DNA of 5,914 bases. It comes from Methylophilales bacterium (GTDB lineage: Bacteria > Pseudomonadota > Gammaproteobacteria > Burkholderiales > Methylophilaceae). The translations under genes were made by a program, and so were the position numbers. Under the pieces are notes generated by a model that did no database searches, was not told the DNA's origin, and saw only the letters and a list, made by a program, of their open reading frames with translations. Numbering within the stretch: the stretch's first letter is position 1; each line of letters opens with the position of its first letter. The stretch covers positions 1 to 5,914 of the forward strand of contig JABMNG010000049.1 of the NCBI GenBank assembly GCA_013205275.1, in the 5' to 3' direction. Of the stretch, positions 4,905 through 5,914 are shown piece after piece.

Positions 4905-5726
4905 TTACCCTCCTAGCTTAAACTCAAGGTCTTGTTCTATGAATCTGGGTAGTTTTACATTGTCCCAATATTTACTTATGTTTTGTCTTTGAGATTCAGT
5001 TAACTCATTATCAAAGTCAGTTAGTTTTTCATAAAGATATTCATTAAGTGCATACCATTTATATAGATTAAAGTTATCAACTAAAGAATTCTTGTCTGGC
5101 TGTGAATTTTTGTCTGGCTTTGCATCTTTTCCATGCCCTTTGCCATGTATCAATCCTTTAAATATATTAAATTGAACGGCTTTATATGCTTTTGCCATAG
5201 ACAAACTGTCATTGATAATATATTCAGTCATATAGCTTACATACTTATAGGCTCTGCTATTAGTGAGGTTTCTAGGGTCAGTAAGGTCATTACCCTTGCC
5301 TGCCCCTGTTACTTTAAAGGCATGGTCTAGGGTCTTTGCATCACCCAATGCATATTTGAGCAGAGTTTGTTTTACATACTTATCTAAGTCATCAGTAAAA
5401 TCTGTACCTTGATTTTTGTCATCTGCATACATAATCATTACAGTTTTAATATCTTTGGGAGTAGGTCTTTTTGTGCCAACAAAATACAGTGAAACTTTAT
5501 TTAAGAATTCATCATAGCCTTTACGATTAGACTCATATGCCTTAATTATTTGGTTATCTTTAGTAACTCTACCCTCTTCAAAATCTTCTAGTGCTTTATC
5601 AATAAGATTCTTTAATACTCTTAACCCACACTTATGAGTAAGTAAATTAATATGCAAATGTTCGTAGTTATTCTTTAATGAAATCTCATTAGTTAACTCT
5701 AAAAATAAATCTTCATCTTCAGTCAT
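4905..5726 (-). CDS. Protein of unknown function, probable mobile-element cargo
   Basis: A 273-residue frame with no family I can recognise. It is soluble, strongly charged and probably mainly helical, with no signal peptide or membrane segment. Residues 1-190 form one apparent domain (LINKALEDFEE-like helices, then SLYFVGTKRPTPKDIK and MTEYIINDSLSMAKAYKAV). Residues 194-215 are a Gly/His/Lys then PDKNS-rich linker with PDKNS at 204-208 and 210-214. A C-terminal helical part with several aromatic residues (YKWYALNEYLYEKL) follows. The start ATG 5724-5726 has AAAGGA about 12 nt upstream, a little far but the only good one. Long open frame, low G+C and codon habit match the integrase, so both probably arrived together. 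It is convergent with the integrase, so it is expressed separately. A regulator, defence or host-takeover role is possible, but nothing in the sequence shows one. Confidence 0.82.
   Translation of the reverse strand: MTEDEDLFLELTNEISLKNNYEHLHINLLTHKCGLRVLKNLIDKALEDFEEGRVTKDNQIIKAYESNRKGYDEFLNKVSLYFVGTKRPTPKDIKTVMIMYADDKNQGTDFTDDLDKYVKQTLLKYALGDAKTLDHAFKVTGAGKGNDLTDPRNLTNSRAYKYVSYMTEYIINDSLSMAKAYKAVQFNIFKGLIHGKGHGKDAKPDKNSQPDKNSLVDNFNLYKWYALNEYLYEKLTDFDNELTESQRQNISKYWDNVKLPRFIEQDLEFKLGG
5086..5121 (-). repeat. 18-bp tandem duplication inside the unknown gene
   Basis: Two adjacent 18-bp units (5086-5103 and 5104-5121) match at 16 of 18 positions; both contain TTGTCTGGCT. On the coding strand they give the six-residue repeat seen as PDKNSQ then PDKNSL. 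The unit is a multiple of three, so copy-number changes by slippage would keep the frame. Confidence 0.6.
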
Positions 5727-5823
5727 ATGGGTACAAATCCTTTTTCGAGTAGGTCAGTTAAGCAATATAACCTGCGTAAAATTCCATGTATAGCGACTCA
5801 TTAGATGTTGCTGAACTTGATTA

Positions 5824-5872
5824 ATCTTAACAGTCTGTAGTGGTTGGTCAAGTATTTCTAAATTTTTATATG
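5824..5872. promoter_or_regulatory. Possible divergent promoter pair
   Basis: Leftward: TTGACC (complement of 5846-5851), 16 bp, TAAGAT (complement of 5824-5829), directed at the unknown gene with a leader of roughly 90 nt. Rightward: TTGGTC (5844-5849), 17 bp, TATATG (5867-5872), directed out of the window, followed by AAGGAG at 5897-5902, which could be the ribosome binding site of a gene starting just past the end. The two -35 boxes overlap. All four boxes are imperfect and the stretch is AT-rich. Confidence 0.28.
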
Positions 5873-5914
5873 TAGATTTATTGATGGAAGATTCACAAGG
5901 AGTTATAAGGGCAA

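Larger units (their letters stand above)
3401..5914. mobile_element. Left end of an integrated genetic element (approximate left limit)
   Basis: The segment contains a complete P4-type integrase, a convergent unrecognised gene of the same AT-rich composition and codon habit (frequent AGA, ATA, TTA), and clustered direct repeats before the integrase. In many P4-type islands the integrase 5' end faces the attachment site and the gene points into the element, so the junction is expected to the left of 3620. The left limit given is only the first repeat. No attachment core, tRNA end or right junction is visible, so the exact boundary is unknown. Confidence 0.45.

Noticed and set aside
1..5914. 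CRISPR array
   Set aside because: No regularly spaced repeats of 25-40 bp are present; all repeats seen are short pairs.

Overview
The window looks like part of a fairly low-G+C gammaproteobacterial (or related proteobacterial) chromosome that meets the left end of an integrated mobile element. The grounds are a PpsR-type phosphoenolpyruvate synthase regulator, a bacterial glutathione peroxidase, a periplasmic SNase-family nuclease and a stand-alone HemD, followed by a P4-type tyrosine integrase. The genus cannot be read from this sequence.

Region 1 (1-1562): the 3' third of ppsR runs rightward and its stop codon directly abuts the stop codon of a leftward gene for an exported glutathione peroxidase. 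Behind that gene, on the same strand, lies a secreted thermonuclease-like protein (30-nt gap, probable two-gene operon). A near-perfect 33-bp palindrome forms the end of the nuclease gene. Upstream of the nuclease, and overlapping its start by ATGA, is a 64-codon frame that resembles only the N-terminal part of a LOG-family protein and is probably a relic.

Region 2 (1563-2677): a leftward uroporphyrinogen-III synthase (HemD) gene that is much richer in G+C than everything around it (36/60 in 2041-2100, against 21/60 in 601-660 and 18/60 in 3901-3960). It probably starts at GTG 2638, behind a good GGAG ribosome binding site. A perfect 16-bp palindrome sits just upstream.

Region 3 (2678-3619): about 940 bp without a credible gene. 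It holds a pair of 19-bp inverted repeats (18/19 matching) enclosing 148 bp, several short direct repeats, and a promoter-like stretch before the integrase.

Region 4 (3620-5914): an AT-rich segment with a complete tyrosine integrase (R, K, HxxR, H, Y all present), a convergent gene of unknown function with matching base composition, and a short end region with possible divergent promoters. Integrase position and orientation suggest that the left junction of the element lies in region 3 and that the element continues to the right beyond the window. No tRNA or tmRNA end is recognisable at the junction.

The most interesting unexplained structures are the inverted-repeat segment at 2888-3073 (a mini-transposon relic or an invertible switch), the unrecognised cargo gene at 4905-5726, and the repeat array that occupies the leader of the integrase gene. 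None of these is shown to be a new system by sequence alone.
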